The notes under the pieces: generated by a model
Database searches by the model: none
Told to the model about the DNA's origin: nothing
Seen by the model: only the letters and a program-made list of their open reading frames with translations
Part shown: one piece after another, positions 1 to 8,306 of the stretch
Layout of the letters: each line of letters opens with the position of its first letter
Numbering within the stretch: position 1 is the stretch's first letter
Position numbers and translations under genes: made by a program
NCBI GenBank assembly: GCA_963714255.1
Contig: CAVQNU010000031.1
Span: forward strand, 1 to 64,000
Length of the DNA: 64,000 nt
Source: Rhodovastum sp963714255
GTDB lineage: Bacteria; Pseudomonadota; Alphaproteobacteria; Acetobacterales; Acetobacteraceae
Direction of reading: 5' to 3'

Positions 1-798
1 GAGGCAGACATTCAGCGTCTGATCTGCGCTGGCACGCCGGACGACAATGGCCTGCCCTTCGCGCTGTGGAGCCGGTCGGCGGTGGCGACGCTGGTCGAGC
101 AACGCTGCGGCGTGCGCCTGGCGGTGCGCTCGATGGGGACCTACCTGGCGCGCTGGAACTTCACGCCGCAGAAGCCGCTCCGGCGCGCCTACGAACAGGA
201 TGCGGACGCGGTGCGCACCTGGTTGCAGCGGGACTACCCGGCCATTGCCGCCCGCGCGCGCAAGGAGAAAGCCAAGATCTTCTGGGGTGACGAGACGGGC
301 CTGCGCTCCGATGACGTGCGTGGCCGCAGCTATGCGCCGCGCGGCAAGACGCCGGTCGTGCGCCCCAACCACAGGCGGGCGAATGTCGGCGTGATCTCGG
401 CGGTGACCAACAAGGGCGAGCTGCGCTGGATGGTGCTCGACGGCGCCATCAACGCGTCGCTGCTGATCGACTTCCTGGCGCGCCTGATCCGCGATGCCGA
501 TGGCAAGGTGTTTCTCATCCTTGACAATCTCCGCGTCCACCGCGCTCGTCTCGTACAGGACTGGCTGGTGGAGCGACGTGCGCAGATCGAGGTGTTCTAC
601 CTGCCCTCCTACAGCCCGGAGCTCAATCCGAATGAAGGTGTCAACGCCGACATCAAGCAGGCGGTTCCCCGCAGGGCGCCCGCCCGAAGCCGTCAGGAGC
701 TGAAGCGCAACGTCATCGGCCACATGCGTCGACTCGCAAAGCTGCCCAGACGCGTCCGTAGCTACTTCCGGACCCCGACATTCCGTTACGCCTCTTGA
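1..798 (+). CDS. IS630-family transposase, 5' end outside window
   Basis: The reading frame is open from base 1, so the N-terminal DNA-binding part lies outside the window. What remains is the DDE catalytic half of an IS630/Tc1-mariner-type transposase: FWGDETGLR carries the first Asp, FLILDNLRVH the second Asp, and SPELNPNE the Glu of the DDE triad. The protein ends with FRYAS. It would cut and join DNA at element ends with TA target choice, as known for the family. It differs in sequence from the second IS630 element at 1.48-2.54 kb, so the two are separate insertions. No clear right-end inverted repeat was identified directly after the stop. All catalytic residues visible here are intact, so it could be functional if the missing part is intact. 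Confidence 0.88.
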   Translation, partial: EADIQRLICAGTPDDNGLPFALWSRSAVATLVEQRCGVRLAVRSMGTYLARWNFTPQKPLRRAYEQDADAVRTWLQRDYPAIAARARKEKAKIFWGDETGLRSDDVRGRSYAPRGKTPVVRPNHRRANVGVISAVTNKGELRWMVLDGAINASLLIDFLARLIRDADGKVFLILDNLRVHRARLVQDWLVERRAQIEVFYLPSYSPELNPNEGVNADIKQAVPRRAPARSRQELKRNVIGHMRRLAKLPRRVRSYFRTPTFRYAS

Positions 799-837
799 TC
801 CAAGAGCTCCATGGCCGGGTCAATATTGCCGGCGGCG

Positions 838-1161
838 AGAATCCGCGGATAAACGGTGACGAGTTCGTTGCAGACTGCCAATCTTCTTGGCCGGAGGCGC
901 AGCACGCGCTGTGGGCATCGCGTACCGCGGCGTCCGCACGACACGATGGCCGCCAGCCGCCATCCTCGATCATCAGGGTTGGCAGCCGGGCAGCGCCCTG
1001 TCAACGCCGTAGCCGCCGAAGGCGGTGGCCGAAGGCCAGCGTTTACAGGGCGCTGCCCGGCTGCCGTTTGCTGTTGATCAAAACGACGGCAAGGAGTGCT
1101 GGCGGTCCGCAAGCAAGCTGCGTGCCAAAAATTCGGCCGTCACCGTTTATCCGCGGATTCT
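838..1161. repeat. 324-bp element bounded by 24-bp perfect inverted repeats
   Basis: Bases 838-861 and 1138-1161 are perfect reverse complements (24 bp, core AATCCGCGGATAAACGGTGA). Inside, 981-1007 and 1039-1065 form a second inverted repeat of 27 bp with one mismatch, around a 31-base loop. There is no convincing ORF. The shape (short, non-coding, terminal inverted repeats, central hairpin) resembles a MITE or the collapsed ends of an insertion sequence. It lies between the IS630 remnant and a broken reverse transcriptase fragment and probably truncates the latter. No target-site duplication was recognised, so its identity is open. Confidence 0.55.
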
Positions 1162-1171
1162 GACCGCCATC

Positions 1172-1411
1172 CACACATGTACAGGTTTGCGACCAGCGGG
1201 CTGATCACGCCCCCTTGCGGCACGCCGCAAGTGCTGGCCTTGCCTCCCTCCATGCTCCGCCGACCATCCCCGTCGGTCGTTTCGACCGGCGTCTCAAGCC
1301 ACTGCTTGATCAGTCGCAGCATGTTAGCATCGACTATGCGGCGAGCGATTGTTTGCAGCAATTCTTGGTGCGGAATAGAATCGAAATACTTATGCCAACG
1401 CTTGGAGAAGC
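1172..1411 (-). pseudogene. group II intron reverse transcriptase fragment
   Basis: On the minus strand the frame reads KYFDSIPHQELLQTIARRI, then GVPQGGVISPLVANLYM, which are hallmark segments of the group II intron-encoded RT (LtrA family), fingers and palm motifs. Only about 75 residues survive. The catalytic YADD box, maturase and endonuclease parts are absent. The similarity stops near 1175, next to the 24-bp repeat arm, and upstream near 1411 at the likely left end of the IS630 element. The gene therefore appears broken on both sides by later insertions. No intron RNA domain V/VI structure was identified. It should be non-functional. Confidence 0.75.
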
Positions 1412-1480
1412 TGACTCATTTGTGAGCTTCCCCGACGCGGGTCGGTTCTGATTCAAGATGGCGAACGGAGGAGGTTCGCC

Positions 1481-2026
1481 ATGACGATTGGGCTTCGGTC
1501 GGATTTTGATGCGGCGGGATTGCGGGTGGCGGCGCGGGGCAGCGGCGATGGCGGACAGGCGCGGCGTCTGCTGGCGCTGGCGGCAATCTACGACGGGGCG
1601 AGTCGGACGGAGGCGGCGAAGATCGGCGGGGTGACGTTGCAGATCGTTCGTGACTGGGTCCTGCGCTTCAACGCCGACGGTCCTGCCGGTCTGATCGATC
1701 GGAAAGCGCCCGGCCAGGCGCCGCTTCTCGACGCGGCGAAGCGTGCGGCACTGGCAGCCGTGATCGAGAGTGGTCCAATCCCGGCGGTGCACGGCGTCGT
1801 GCGCTGGCGGCTGGTCGATCTGTGCCAGTGGGTGTGGGAGGAGTTCAGGATCAGCGTCTCGCGTCAGACGCTCGGCCGGGTGCTGCGGGCGATGGGGTTT
1901 CGCAAGCTGTCGGCCCGACCGCGCCATCATGCCCAGGCAGCGGGCGCGATCGAGGATTTTAAAAAAACTTCCCGGCCGCACTGGAGAGGATCGCAAGCGA
2001 AAAGGGCATTGCGCGCGGCCGGATAG
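1481..2026 (+). CDS. IS630 transposase, orfA frame (DNA-binding part)
   Basis: This 181-residue frame begins with ATG after a strong GGAGGAGG-type ribosome site. It carries the N-terminal helix-turn-helix domains: an HTH around residues 40-65 (SRTEAAKIGGVTLQIVRDWV) and a winged-helix segment around 115-140 (RISVSRQTLGRVLRAMGF). The frame runs into TTTTAAAAAAAC at 1957-1968 and then becomes junk, ending at 2026. The real product is probably a fusion of about 352 residues made by -1 slippage on the seven adenines (0-frame TTT AAA AAA, then AAC). After slippage the sequence continues NFPAALERIASEKG, which is the expected IS630 continuation. The short product alone might act as a DNA-binding repressor, as in other two-frame IS elements; that is inference. 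Confidence 0.85.
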   Translation: MTIGLRSDFDAAGLRVAARGSGDGGQARRLLALAAIYDGASRTEAAKIGGVTLQIVRDWVLRFNADGPAGLIDRKAPGQAPLLDAAKRAALAAVIESGPIPAVHGVVRWRLVDLCQWVWEEFRISVSRQTLGRVLRAMGFRKLSARPRHHAQAAGAIEDFKKTSRPHWRGSQAKRALRAAG

Positions 2027-2538
2027 AAGTCTGGTTCGCCGACGAAGCCCGTATCGGCCAGAAGAACAAGATTACCCGCCGCTGGGCTCCGCGCGGCAGT
2101 CGGCCGGCCGCGCCGCAGGACCAGCGCACGGCGTCCACCTATATCTTTGGCGCCATCTGCCCGCAGGAGGGCAAAGCAGCGGCGTTGGTGCTGCCCTCCT
2201 GCAACATCGCCGCGATGAACCTGCACCTGGCCGAGATCGCCGCCGCCGTTTCACCGGGTGCCCACGCCGCGGTGCTGCTCGATCAGGCCGCCTGGCACAC
2301 CTCCGACCGCCTCGCCGTGCCGCCCAACATCACCCTGGTGCCGCTGCCCGCCAAGTGCCCCGAACTCAACGCCGCCGAGAACGTCTGGCAGTTCCTGCGC
2401 GACAACTGGCTCTCCAACCGGGTGTTTCCCTCCTACGAGGCCATCGTCGATCACTGCTGCGATGCCTGGAACCGCCTCATCGACCAGCCCTGGCGCATCA
2501 TGTCCATCGGCCTGCGCGACTGGGTAAATGGGTGCTGA
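1966..2538 (+). CDS. IS630 transposase, orfB frame (DDE catalytic part)
   Basis: This frame opens only after a TAA at 1960-1962, inside the A7 run, so it has no start of its own that would give the full domain (the first ATG is near 2215). Translation from AAC at 1966 gives a DDE domain: VWFADEARIG (first Asp), VLLDQAAWH (second Asp) and CPELNAAENVWQ (Glu). The intact triad, in the -1 frame relative to orfA, supports programmed frameshifting instead of decay. The catalytic part is about 190 residues and ends at the TGA at 2536. Confidence 0.82.
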   Translation, partial: NFPAALERIASEKGIARGRIEVWFADEARIGQKNKITRRWAPRGSRPAAPQDQRTASTYIFGAICPQEGKAAALVLPSCNIAAMNLHLAEIAAAVSPGAHAAVLLDQAAWHTSDRLAVPPNITLVPLPAKCPELNAAENVWQFLRDNWLSNRVFPSYEAIVDHCCDAWNRLIDQPWRIMSIGLRDWVNGC

Positions 2539-2718
2539 TCAATGAGCGGTAGTATAAATCGTCCGACTCCCAAGGTCCGGAGAGGATGTGGCCTTCGGAG
2601 AGAGATTTCGCGGTTCGTTGCGCCCCTGGCACCCCCAAGCCATGCACGCAAACCCAGGCGTTTCCTGGGGTTCTGCGGGTTGGGGACCAGACGGGAGAAT
2701 GGTATCGGGCAAAAAGAC

Positions 2719-2793
2719 TGGAGCGGGCGAAGGGATTCGAACCCTCGACCCCAACCTTGGCAAGGTTGTGCTCTACCCCTGAGCTACGCCCGC
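2719..2793 (-). tRNA. tRNA-Gly (GCC)
   Basis: Read on the minus strand, the sequence folds as a tRNA: acceptor GCGGGCG pairs with CGCCCGC, followed by discriminator T and an encoded CCA. The D arm GCTC...GAGC, anticodon stem AACCTTGCCAAGGTT with anticodon GCC, and T arm GAGGGTTCGAATCCCTT are all present. It decodes GGC/GGU glycine codons. No integrase or duplicated 3' end was seen beside it, so there is no evidence that it served as an attachment site for the adjacent mobile elements. Confidence 0.97.
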
Positions 2794-2993
2794 GCTCCGT
2801 CTCCGCAATCGCAGAGGCGCGCCTTCTAGGCGGGTTCAAATGCGATTGCAAGAGGGTTGCGCCGAACCTCCAAAGGCCATCCTTGCCCCCGGCGGCGAAT
2901 TCGGCAACTCCTGCGCCGACGACCGGGTTGTGCCCCGGAGCGGTTGTGCCATCTATACCCAACGTTACCGGATCAAGGCGAGGACGCCCCACC

Positions 2994-3938
2994 ATGGATC
3001 TTATCATCGGGCAGAAGCAGGCCGCTGGCGCCGCGGGCGGCGGCTCCGGGGCCGTGATCGTCGACGGCGATCAAAAGACCTTCATGCAGGACGTGGTCGA
3101 CGCGTCGCGCAATATCCCGGTGCTGGTGGATTTCTGGGCCACCTGGTGCGGCCCCTGCAAACAGCTCACCCCGGCGCTGGAAAAAATCACCCGCGCCGCC
3201 GGCGGACGCATCAAGCTGGTCAAGATCGACATCGACAAGAACCGCGGCCTCGTCCAGCAGCTCGTCCAGCTCGGCCTGCCGCTGCAGTCGGTGCCCACGG
3301 TCGCCGCCTTCTGGCAGGGCCAGATCGCCGATTTGTTCCAGGGCGCGCTGCCGGAATTGGAAATCAAGCGCTTCGTCGAAGGCCTGCTCAAGCTCACCGG
3401 CGGCACCATGCCCGCCGCCGACCTCATCGCCGAGGCGAAAGCCGCGCTGGAGGAAGGCCGCGCCCAGGAAGCCGCCGAACTGTTCTCCGCCGTGCTGCAG
3501 GAGGAGCCCGAAAATCCCGAGGCCTGGGGCGGGCTGATCCGCGCCCTGCTGGCGCTCGGCCAGGACGACGAGGCCGGCCAGGCGCTCGCCGAAGTGCCGG
3601 CCAAGATTGCCGACCACGCCGAGGTGTCTGGCGCCCGCAGCGCCCTTGCCCTGGCCGCCGAGGGCCGCCGCGCGCGCGACCAGCTCGCCACCTTCCAGCA
3701 GCGCCTGGCCGCCGACCCGGCCGACCACCAGGCCCGCTACGACCTCGCCACCGCCCTGAACGCCTCCGGCCGCCGCGAGGAAGCCGCCGACGCGCTGCTT
3801 GACATCATCCGCCGCAACCGCGGCTGGAACGAGGATGCGGCGCGGCTGCAACTGCTCAAGTTCTTCGAAGCCTGGGGGTTCGACGACCCCGCCACCACGG
3901 CCGCCCGGCGCAAGCTCTCGGCGATTCTGTTCAGTTGA
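2994..3938 (+). CDS. ybbN: thioredoxin-domain/TPR co-chaperone (YbbN/CnoX family)
   Basis: The 314-residue protein has an N-terminal thioredoxin domain (about residues 25-135) with active site WCGPCK, then a helical C-terminal region of TPR-like repeats (about 140-314, with EARAALEEG- and EAADALL-type helices). This is the YbbN/CnoX arrangement: a holdase that protects and hands over clients to DnaK or GroEL. The E. coli protein lacks a full CxxC; this one keeps both cysteines and may also act as a disulfide reductase. The ATG at 2994 is chosen because the frame upstream overlaps the tRNA and is low-complexity. The next gene begins one base after the stop, so the two are co-transcribed. Confidence 0.9.
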   Translation: MDLIIGQKQAAGAAGGGSGAVIVDGDQKTFMQDVVDASRNIPVLVDFWATWCGPCKQLTPALEKITRAAGGRIKLVKIDIDKNRGLVQQLVQLGLPLQSVPTVAAFWQGQIADLFQGALPELEIKRFVEGLLKLTGGTMPAADLIAEAKAALEEGRAQEAAELFSAVLQEEPENPEAWGGLIRALLALGQDDEAGQALAEVPAKIADHAEVSGARSALALAAEGRRARDQLATFQQRLAADPADHQARYDLATALNASGRREEAADALLDIIRRNRGWNEDAARLQLLKFFEAWGFDDPATTAARRKLSAILFS

Positions 3939-3939
3939 T

Positions 3940-4614
3940 ATGGGCCATCTGCACCCAAGGCCGGAAGACCTGCCCGAAACCTTTCCGGTCTTCCCCCTGA
4001 CGGGGGCCTTGCTGCTGCCGCGCGGGCGGCTGCCGCTCAATATCTTCGAGCCGCGCTACCTCGCCATGACTGAGGACGCGCTGGCGGGCGGACGGATGTT
4101 CGGCATGATCCAGCCCGACCCGCAGGCGCCGCCGGCAACCGTGGGCCCGGCGCTGTACCGGATCGGTTGCCTCGGCCGCCTGTCCTCGTTCAGCGAAACC
4201 GAGGACGGGCGCTTCCTGATCACCCTCACCGGCGTCATCCGTTTCGCGGTCGCCGCCGAGCTTCCCCTGCAGCACGGCTACCGCCGGGTACGCGCCTGTT
4301 TCGCCGGGTTTGCCGCCGATCTCGACCCGCCCGCGCCCTGGCCCGGTTTCGACCGGGCCGGCTTGCTGGCGGTGCTGCGCGCCTCGTTCGCCCGCCGCGG
4401 CATCGAGGCCAACTGGGAGGCCATCGACAGCATGGCCGACGACGCCCTGGTCACCACGCTGTGCATGGCCTGCCCGTTCGAGCCGGCCGAGAAACAGGCG
4501 CTGCTGGAAGCCGCCACCCTGGCCGAGCGCGCCGTCGCGCTCGCCACCCTGCTGCAAATCGACATCCACGCCACGGGAGCAGACGCCGCGCCGGCCCGCT
4601 CCCGGGCCAGCTGA
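3940..4614 (+). CDS. LON peptidase substrate-binding domain protein
   Basis: This 224-residue protein corresponds to the N-terminal substrate-recognition domain of Lon protease standing alone (PF02190-type). The typical opening is visible: FPVFPLTGALLLPRGRLPLN, IFEPRYLAMTEDAL and a GRIGCLGR-like beta strand. No AAA+ or protease domain follows, so it is not a Lon protease; stand-alone LON proteins are of unclear function and possibly adaptors. The start at 3940 lies one base after the ybbN stop, implying translational coupling. The ybbN-LON-Trm112 order is common in alphaproteobacteria, which supports the family call. Confidence 0.9.
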   Translation: MGHLHPRPEDLPETFPVFPLTGALLLPRGRLPLNIFEPRYLAMTEDALAGGRMFGMIQPDPQAPPATVGPALYRIGCLGRLSSFSETEDGRFLITLTGVIRFAVAAELPLQHGYRRVRACFAGFAADLDPPAPWPGFDRAGLLAVLRASFARRGIEANWEAIDSMADDALVTTLCMACPFEPAEKQALLEAATLAERAVALATLLQIDIHATGADAAPARSRAS

Positions 4615-4638
4615 CGCGCCGGCACAGGAGTTGATGCC

Positions 4639-4884
4639 ATGCACGACGACAACGGCCCGACCGCCGGGTCTGCCACGGATCCCGCCGGGCACCAGCCTGC
4701 GGCGAACGCTCCGGTCGACCCGCGGCTGCTGGAAATCCTGGTCTGCCCGGTCACCAAACAGACTCTGCACTACGACCGGGCGCATAATGAGCTGGTCAGC
4801 CGCGCCGCCGGCCTGGCCTATCCAATTCGCGACGGCATCCCCATCATGCTGGCCGACGAGGCCCGTCCGCTGGACGATCTCTGA
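4639..4884 (+). CDS. Trm112-family protein (UPF0434/YcaR-like)
   Basis: The protein has 81 residues, the usual size for the family. After a disordered N-terminal stretch of about 25 residues comes the core: DPRLLEILVCPVTKQTL, then ELVSRAAGLAYPIRDGIPIM. Bacterial members keep the fold of Trm112, the zinc-binding activator of methyltransferases, but often lose cysteines; only one (in VCPVTK) is present here, so zinc binding is unlikely. Its partner in bacteria is not established. It lies 24 bases after the LON gene, and its stop overlaps the next start (TGATG). Confidence 0.92.
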   Translation: MHDDNGPTAGSATDPAGHQPAANAPVDPRLLEILVCPVTKQTLHYDRAHNELVSRAAGLAYPIRDGIPIMLADEARPLDDL

Positions 4885-5237
4885 TGCCGGTGCCGGCCGA
4901 AATCCGCCTCCTCCGGGCCGACAGGCGCCTGGAGGTGGATTTCGATGACGGCAGCCGGTTTTCCTACCCGGCCGAGTTCCTCCGCGTCGAAAGCCCGAGT
5001 GCGGAAGTGCAGGGCCACCGGCCGGAGGAACGCAAAACCGTGCCCGGCCGCCGCCATGTCGGCATCCTCGCGGTCGAGCCGGTCGGCAATTACGCGGTGC
5101 GCCTGCACTTCGACGACGGCCACGACACCGGCATCTATTCCTGGGATTACCTGCACCATCTCGGCCGCGAGCAGGCGGCGATCTGGCAGGCGTATCTGGC
5201 GGCACTCGCGGACAGGCGGCTCAGCCGCGATCCATAA
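4884..5237 (+). CDS. DUF971-domain protein
   Basis: The 117-residue protein matches the DUF971 family, which resembles the N-terminal zinc-binding domain of gamma-butyrobetaine hydroxylase. Typical features are the ELRLL-like first strand (EIRLLRADRRLEVDFDDG), FSYPAEFLRVESPSAEVQGH, VGNYAVRLHFDDGHDTG and the family signature IYSWDYLHHL. Stand-alone members have been linked to iron-sulfur or cofactor handling, but the role is unproven. The start overlaps the preceding stop by one base. It ends 3 bases from the convergent L,D-transpeptidase gene. Confidence 0.88.
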   Translation: MPVPAEIRLLRADRRLEVDFDDGSRFSYPAEFLRVESPSAEVQGHRPEERKTVPGRRHVGILAVEPVGNYAVRLHFDDGHDTGIYSWDYLHHLGREQAAIWQAYLAALADRRLSRDP

Positions 5238-5240
5238 CGC

Positions 5241-5738
5241 TCACGCCGCCAACACCCGCAGCGACGTGACCCCGGCGGCCAGCACCGCCAGCAGATCGGC
5301 CAGCGCCAGTGCCACGCAGCCGTCGGTCGGGGCGTAATCCGCCCGCGTGACATGCAGGAAAATCGCCGAGCCGCGTCCCGCCACGACCGGTGCGTCATTC
5401 CAGCCCAGTACGCCGACGATGTCATACAGCCCGTCGCGCCGCCACAGCTCCTCGTGACGGGCCGGATGCGGCAGGCGGATCTGGTGGTTGTAGTCGGCGT
5501 GCTGCGGATCGTCGCACCAGCCGTCCTGCGCGCCAATCGGCTCGCGCGGCACCGCGGCGCGCGGCACCGCCACCCGGTCGGCGCGGTACAGCAGCCGGCG
5601 CAACGGCAGCACCCCGGCCGGCGTGGCGCCGTCGCCTTCTTCCTTGAGCACCCGCACACCGCCGCGCCCGAGGGCGCAGCGCCAGCTCAGGCCGCGCAGT
5701 TCCAGCCTCCCCTGCGCGTGCACGATCGCTTCGCTCAT
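5241..5738 (-). CDS. L,D-transpeptidase-like (YkuD-fold) protein
   Basis: The 165-residue protein belongs to the small COG3786-type L,D-transpeptidase group. The C-terminal part carries the catalytic region SAIFLHVTRADYAPTDGCVA: the histidine and the nucleophilic cysteine are spaced as in YkuD domains, with TDGC replacing the more usual SHGC. Members crosslink or edit peptidoglycan through an acyl-enzyme. No signal peptide is visible in the chosen product, so export or a cytoplasmic role is unclear. The ATG at 5738 is preferred because the upstream extension is a low-complexity GGSARRRR stretch and because the conserved family start (E-A-x-V-x-A-x-G-R-L) follows it directly. Confidence 0.82.
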   Translation of the reverse strand: MSEAIVHAQGRLELRGLSWRCALGRGGVRVLKEEGDGATPAGVLPLRRLLYRADRVAVPRAAVPREPIGAQDGWCDDPQHADYNHQIRLPHPARHEELWRRDGLYDIVGVLGWNDAPVVAGRGSAIFLHVTRADYAPTDGCVALALADLLAVLAAGVTSLRVLAA

Positions 5739-5799
5739 CCGCCGCCTCCTGGCGCTTCCGCCCTGCCCGCCGGCGATCATCTATGCGCGCAGGGCGATC

Positions 5800-5850
5800 G
5801 AGGGAAGAAAGGAAGGCCAGGGCGGAGCCTTGGCCTTCCTTTCTTTACCC
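5800..5850. repeat. short copy of dispersed palindromic repeat
   Basis: Bases 5805-5819 (AAGAAAGGAAGGCCA) and 5831-5845 are perfect reverse complements, with an 11-base loop that extends the stem with one wobble pair. It is the core of the palindrome found, in longer form, at five other places in this window. It lies between the 3' end of the Hsp70 gene and the 5' side of the transpeptidase gene and could work as a transcription terminator for Hsp70. Confidence 0.75.
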
Positions 5851-5888
5851 GACCGCCCTTTGGCCGTGCAAACTGGTTCAGCAGGCGC

Positions 5889-8306
5889 TCAAATCGCGCG
5901 CAACTCGGGATCGGAGGGCGCGGGGTGCGGGCCCGCTGCTCCGGTCGCGCTGTCGCCGGGCTGCGACGCCTCGTAAACCGCCAACAGGTCGCGGTTCGCC
6001 GCAATCAGCGACGCCTGCTCCCGATACGGCACCGCAAGCGCCGTGCGGGCACGGTCAGCCGCCCAGTCGTAGTCCGGGCGCAAATTCGCTTGCGCCGGTT
6101 GCTCCACCAGCGCACCGCATTCGCGGATCCACCGGTGGCACGACGCCGCGAACCACGCCGCGGTGAGAAGGTCCTCCAGCGTGTCGAGCGCCGCGCGTGC
6201 CTCGCGCAGCTCCTGGTCTGCCGTCTGCGCCGCCACCGCGTCGCCAGGCGCCGCGTTCCGGGCCTGCCGGGCGCGCGAAAGCCGTGCGTCGATGTCGGCC
6301 GCAGCCAGGCGCGCGCGCAGCGCCTCCGCCTCGTCCACCAGCCGCCGGTCGCCGGCCGCCTCGGCTTCGTCGGCGATGAAGCCGATCCACGCCACCGTCG
6401 TGTCCAGCTGCTCCTCCACCGCGGCATGCGCGGCATCGAGCGCCTCGGCCCTGGGTATCTCGACGTTGCCGATCCGCAGAACGTCCCGCCACTCCTGCGT
6501 CGTCGCCGTATGAACCGCGGTCGCCATCATGAGCTGGCTGCGATCGATCGCCAGCCTGATCCGCATCTGGCTGCCCGCCGCCAGATCGGCGTTGAGCGCG
6601 CTGGCCGCGATACGGACCCGGCCGACCCGGCGATTGCGGTCAGCGAACTTGTGCTCTCCCTCGTAGAATTCGAGATCGAAGCTGGCGCCCTTGGCAGCCC
6701 GGTTCAGCGCCGCGGTGAGCTCGAACAGGTGCTCGTGCACGCCGGGCAACAACTCGCCCTTCGCGAAGAAGATCTTGCAGCCGTTGTTCTCGGTGCGCAC
6801 GCCGATGCTGTGCAGCAGGGTCGGCGCCACGTCATCGATGCGGGTATAGGCCAGCTCGGCGGGCGCGGTGGGAACGCGCCGGCGCAGGCGGTCGCGCACG
6901 ATGAGGCGGAACCGGTGCGAGACGAACTCCTCGGCCGGCAATTCCTCGATTTCGACACGGCCGGACGGCGGCACTGCGATGACGCCGCTGGCCCATCCGA
7001 TCACGGCGCCCTCGGTCTCCAGCTCCAGCGTCGCGCCGTCGAGCAGCCCGGCGTCGCCTTCGAGCATAATGTCGACCGACGGTGTGCCGCTGTCCCCGGC
7101 ATCCGGCTCCATCCGGACCCTGAGCGTCCCGGGCATGAGTGGTCCCTTCGCCAGATTGGCCTGCCGCACTTCATGCTTCCCGTCGAGCCCGGAGGCAAGG
7201 ATCGCGGCGCCGGTCGCAACCACGGTCATCGGGTCGACGCCCTGCGGAACCACCCTGATGCCGAGTTCTTCGGTCAGGACAGCGCGCAGATAGGGCATCT
7301 TGGTCGGACCGCCGACCGGGAGGATGCCGTTGATCTGGCTGGGCGTGAGGTTCTTCTCGGCGAGCAGGCCGCGCACGCAGGCGACCGTCTGCAGAATGAG
7401 CGGCCGCGCCAGTGCCTCGATCGCCGCCGGCGGGATCAACGTCGCCAGCGTCACCGGCCGGCCGGAAGCGTCCTGCACAACACAAGCCCGCTGCACCGCG
7501 ACCGTGCCAGCCCTGGGCGCCGAGAGACTGATCTTGGCGGTTTCGGCGGCCGCGCGGAGCATCGCGAAGGCCCCGGCATAGGTCGGGTTGCCGGGACCGA
7601 AATCCGGCAGGATGGGCGCGCAGCCCTGCGCGTCCGGCGCGAGCAACGCGGGCACGAGCAGGGTCTGGACGATATCCTGATCGATGCGCTGGCCACCGAC
7701 ATAGCGGTCACCGGCATAGCCCTGCATGCTCGGCCGCCCGTCTTCCGTGCGGATGAGGGCCACGTCGAACGTGCCGCCGCCGAGGTCATAGACGAGCCAG
7801 TAGCCATCATTCAGCGCCGCCGCGCGGCCGTACGCGACGGCGGCCGCGACCGGCTCGGGGATAAAGACGACATGCTCCGGGTCGAAATGCGCGAGCCGGG
7901 CCGCTTCCAGCGTTGCCTCGCGTTGCTCGGCCGTCGCGGCGGCGGGGATGGTGATGACGGCTTCGGTCACGTCCTCGCCGAAGTGGATTTCGGCGGCGCT
8001 GCGCAGCGCCAGCAGAACCCGGCTCGCCAGGTCGGCGGCCGTCGCCTGCGCGCCGGCGCGCAGGCGATAGCGGGTCGTGGTGCCAAGGGCGAGCTTGAAA
8101 TTGCGGAAGACGAAATCCGCGTCGCCCGCGACCTGGGCCAGCGCCGTCTCGCCCACCGCGAAGGTAGCGTCGGGTCCCTGGTAGACCGCCGAGGGCGTGG
8201 TATCGCGGCCATCATTGTTCTGCGCGACGACCACGCCACGCCCGGTCCATTTGGCGATTGCGCTGTTCGTCGTGCCGAGATCGATTCCATAGTTTATCTT
8301 GGGCAT
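5889..8306 (-). CDS. Hsp70-family chaperone, divergent
   Basis: The 805-residue protein has a complete Hsp70 nucleotide-binding domain: GIDLGTTNSAIAKW (phosphate 1, residues 7-20), VYDLGGGTFDVAL (phosphate 2, about 172-184), and PVGGPTKMPYLRAVL (adenosine motif, near 330). The remaining half is longer than the substrate-binding region of DnaK and diverges from it, with a helical Ala/Glu-rich C-terminus (LDARLSRARQARNAA region). It lacks the EEVD-like tail. It is therefore a specialised Hsp70, not the housekeeping DnaK. The start overlaps the stop of the GrpE-like gene by 13 bases, and the J-like gene lies upstream, giving a J-GrpE-Hsp70 operon that begins the large system in this window. Confidence 0.92.
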   Translation of the reverse strand: MPKINYGIDLGTTNSAIAKWTGRGVVVAQNNDGRDTTPSAVYQGPDATFAVGETALAQVAGDADFVFRNFKLALGTTTRYRLRAGAQATAADLASRVLLALRSAAEIHFGEDVTEAVITIPAAATAEQREATLEAARLAHFDPEHVVFIPEPVAAAVAYGRAAALNDGYWLVYDLGGGTFDVALIRTEDGRPSMQGYAGDRYVGGQRIDQDIVQTLLVPALLAPDAQGCAPILPDFGPGNPTYAGAFAMLRAAAETAKISLSAPRAGTVAVQRACVVQDASGRPVTLATLIPPAAIEALARPLILQTVACVRGLLAEKNLTPSQINGILPVGGPTKMPYLRAVLTEELGIRVVPQGVDPMTVVATGAAILASGLDGKHEVRQANLAKGPLMPGTLRVRMEPDAGDSGTPSVDIMLEGDAGLLDGATLELETEGAVIGWASGVIAVPPSGRVEIEELPAEEFVSHRFRLIVRDRLRRRVPTAPAELAYTRIDDVAPTLLHSIGVRTENNGCKIFFAKGELLPGVHEHLFELTAALNRAAKGASFDLEFYEGEHKFADRNRRVGRVRIAASALNADLAAGSQMRIRLAIDRSQLMMATAVHTATTQEWRDVLRIGNVEIPRAEALDAAHAAVEEQLDTTVAWIGFIADEAEAAGDRRLVDEAEALRARLAAADIDARLSRARQARNAAPGDAVAAQTADQELREARAALDTLEDLLTAAWFAASCHRWIRECGALVEQPAQANLRPDYDWAADRARTALAVPYREQASLIAANRDLLAVYEASQPGDSATGAAGPHPAPSDPELRAI

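Larger units (their letters stand above)
1415..2546 (+). mobile_element. IS630-family insertion sequence, apparently complete
   Basis: The element contains the two overlapping transposase frames. Candidate imperfect terminal repeats begin CTCATT at 1415 and, on the other strand, CTCATT at 2546, with about 12 of 17 positions matching (CTCATTnnTnAGCnnCCC). These ends are inferred by eye and may be off by a few bases; no clear TA duplication is visible. The insertion lies in the reverse transcriptase fragment and ends about 170 bases from tRNA-Gly. Confidence 0.6.

Noticed and set aside
786..1112. Small frames inside the inverted-repeat element
   Set aside because: They cover the palindromic arms and have no domain; the element appears non-coding.
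2719..2793. tRNA-Gly as a genomic-island attachment site
   Set aside because: No integrase gene and no direct repeat of the tRNA 3' end were found within the window, so the 33-kb region cannot be called an island on this basis.
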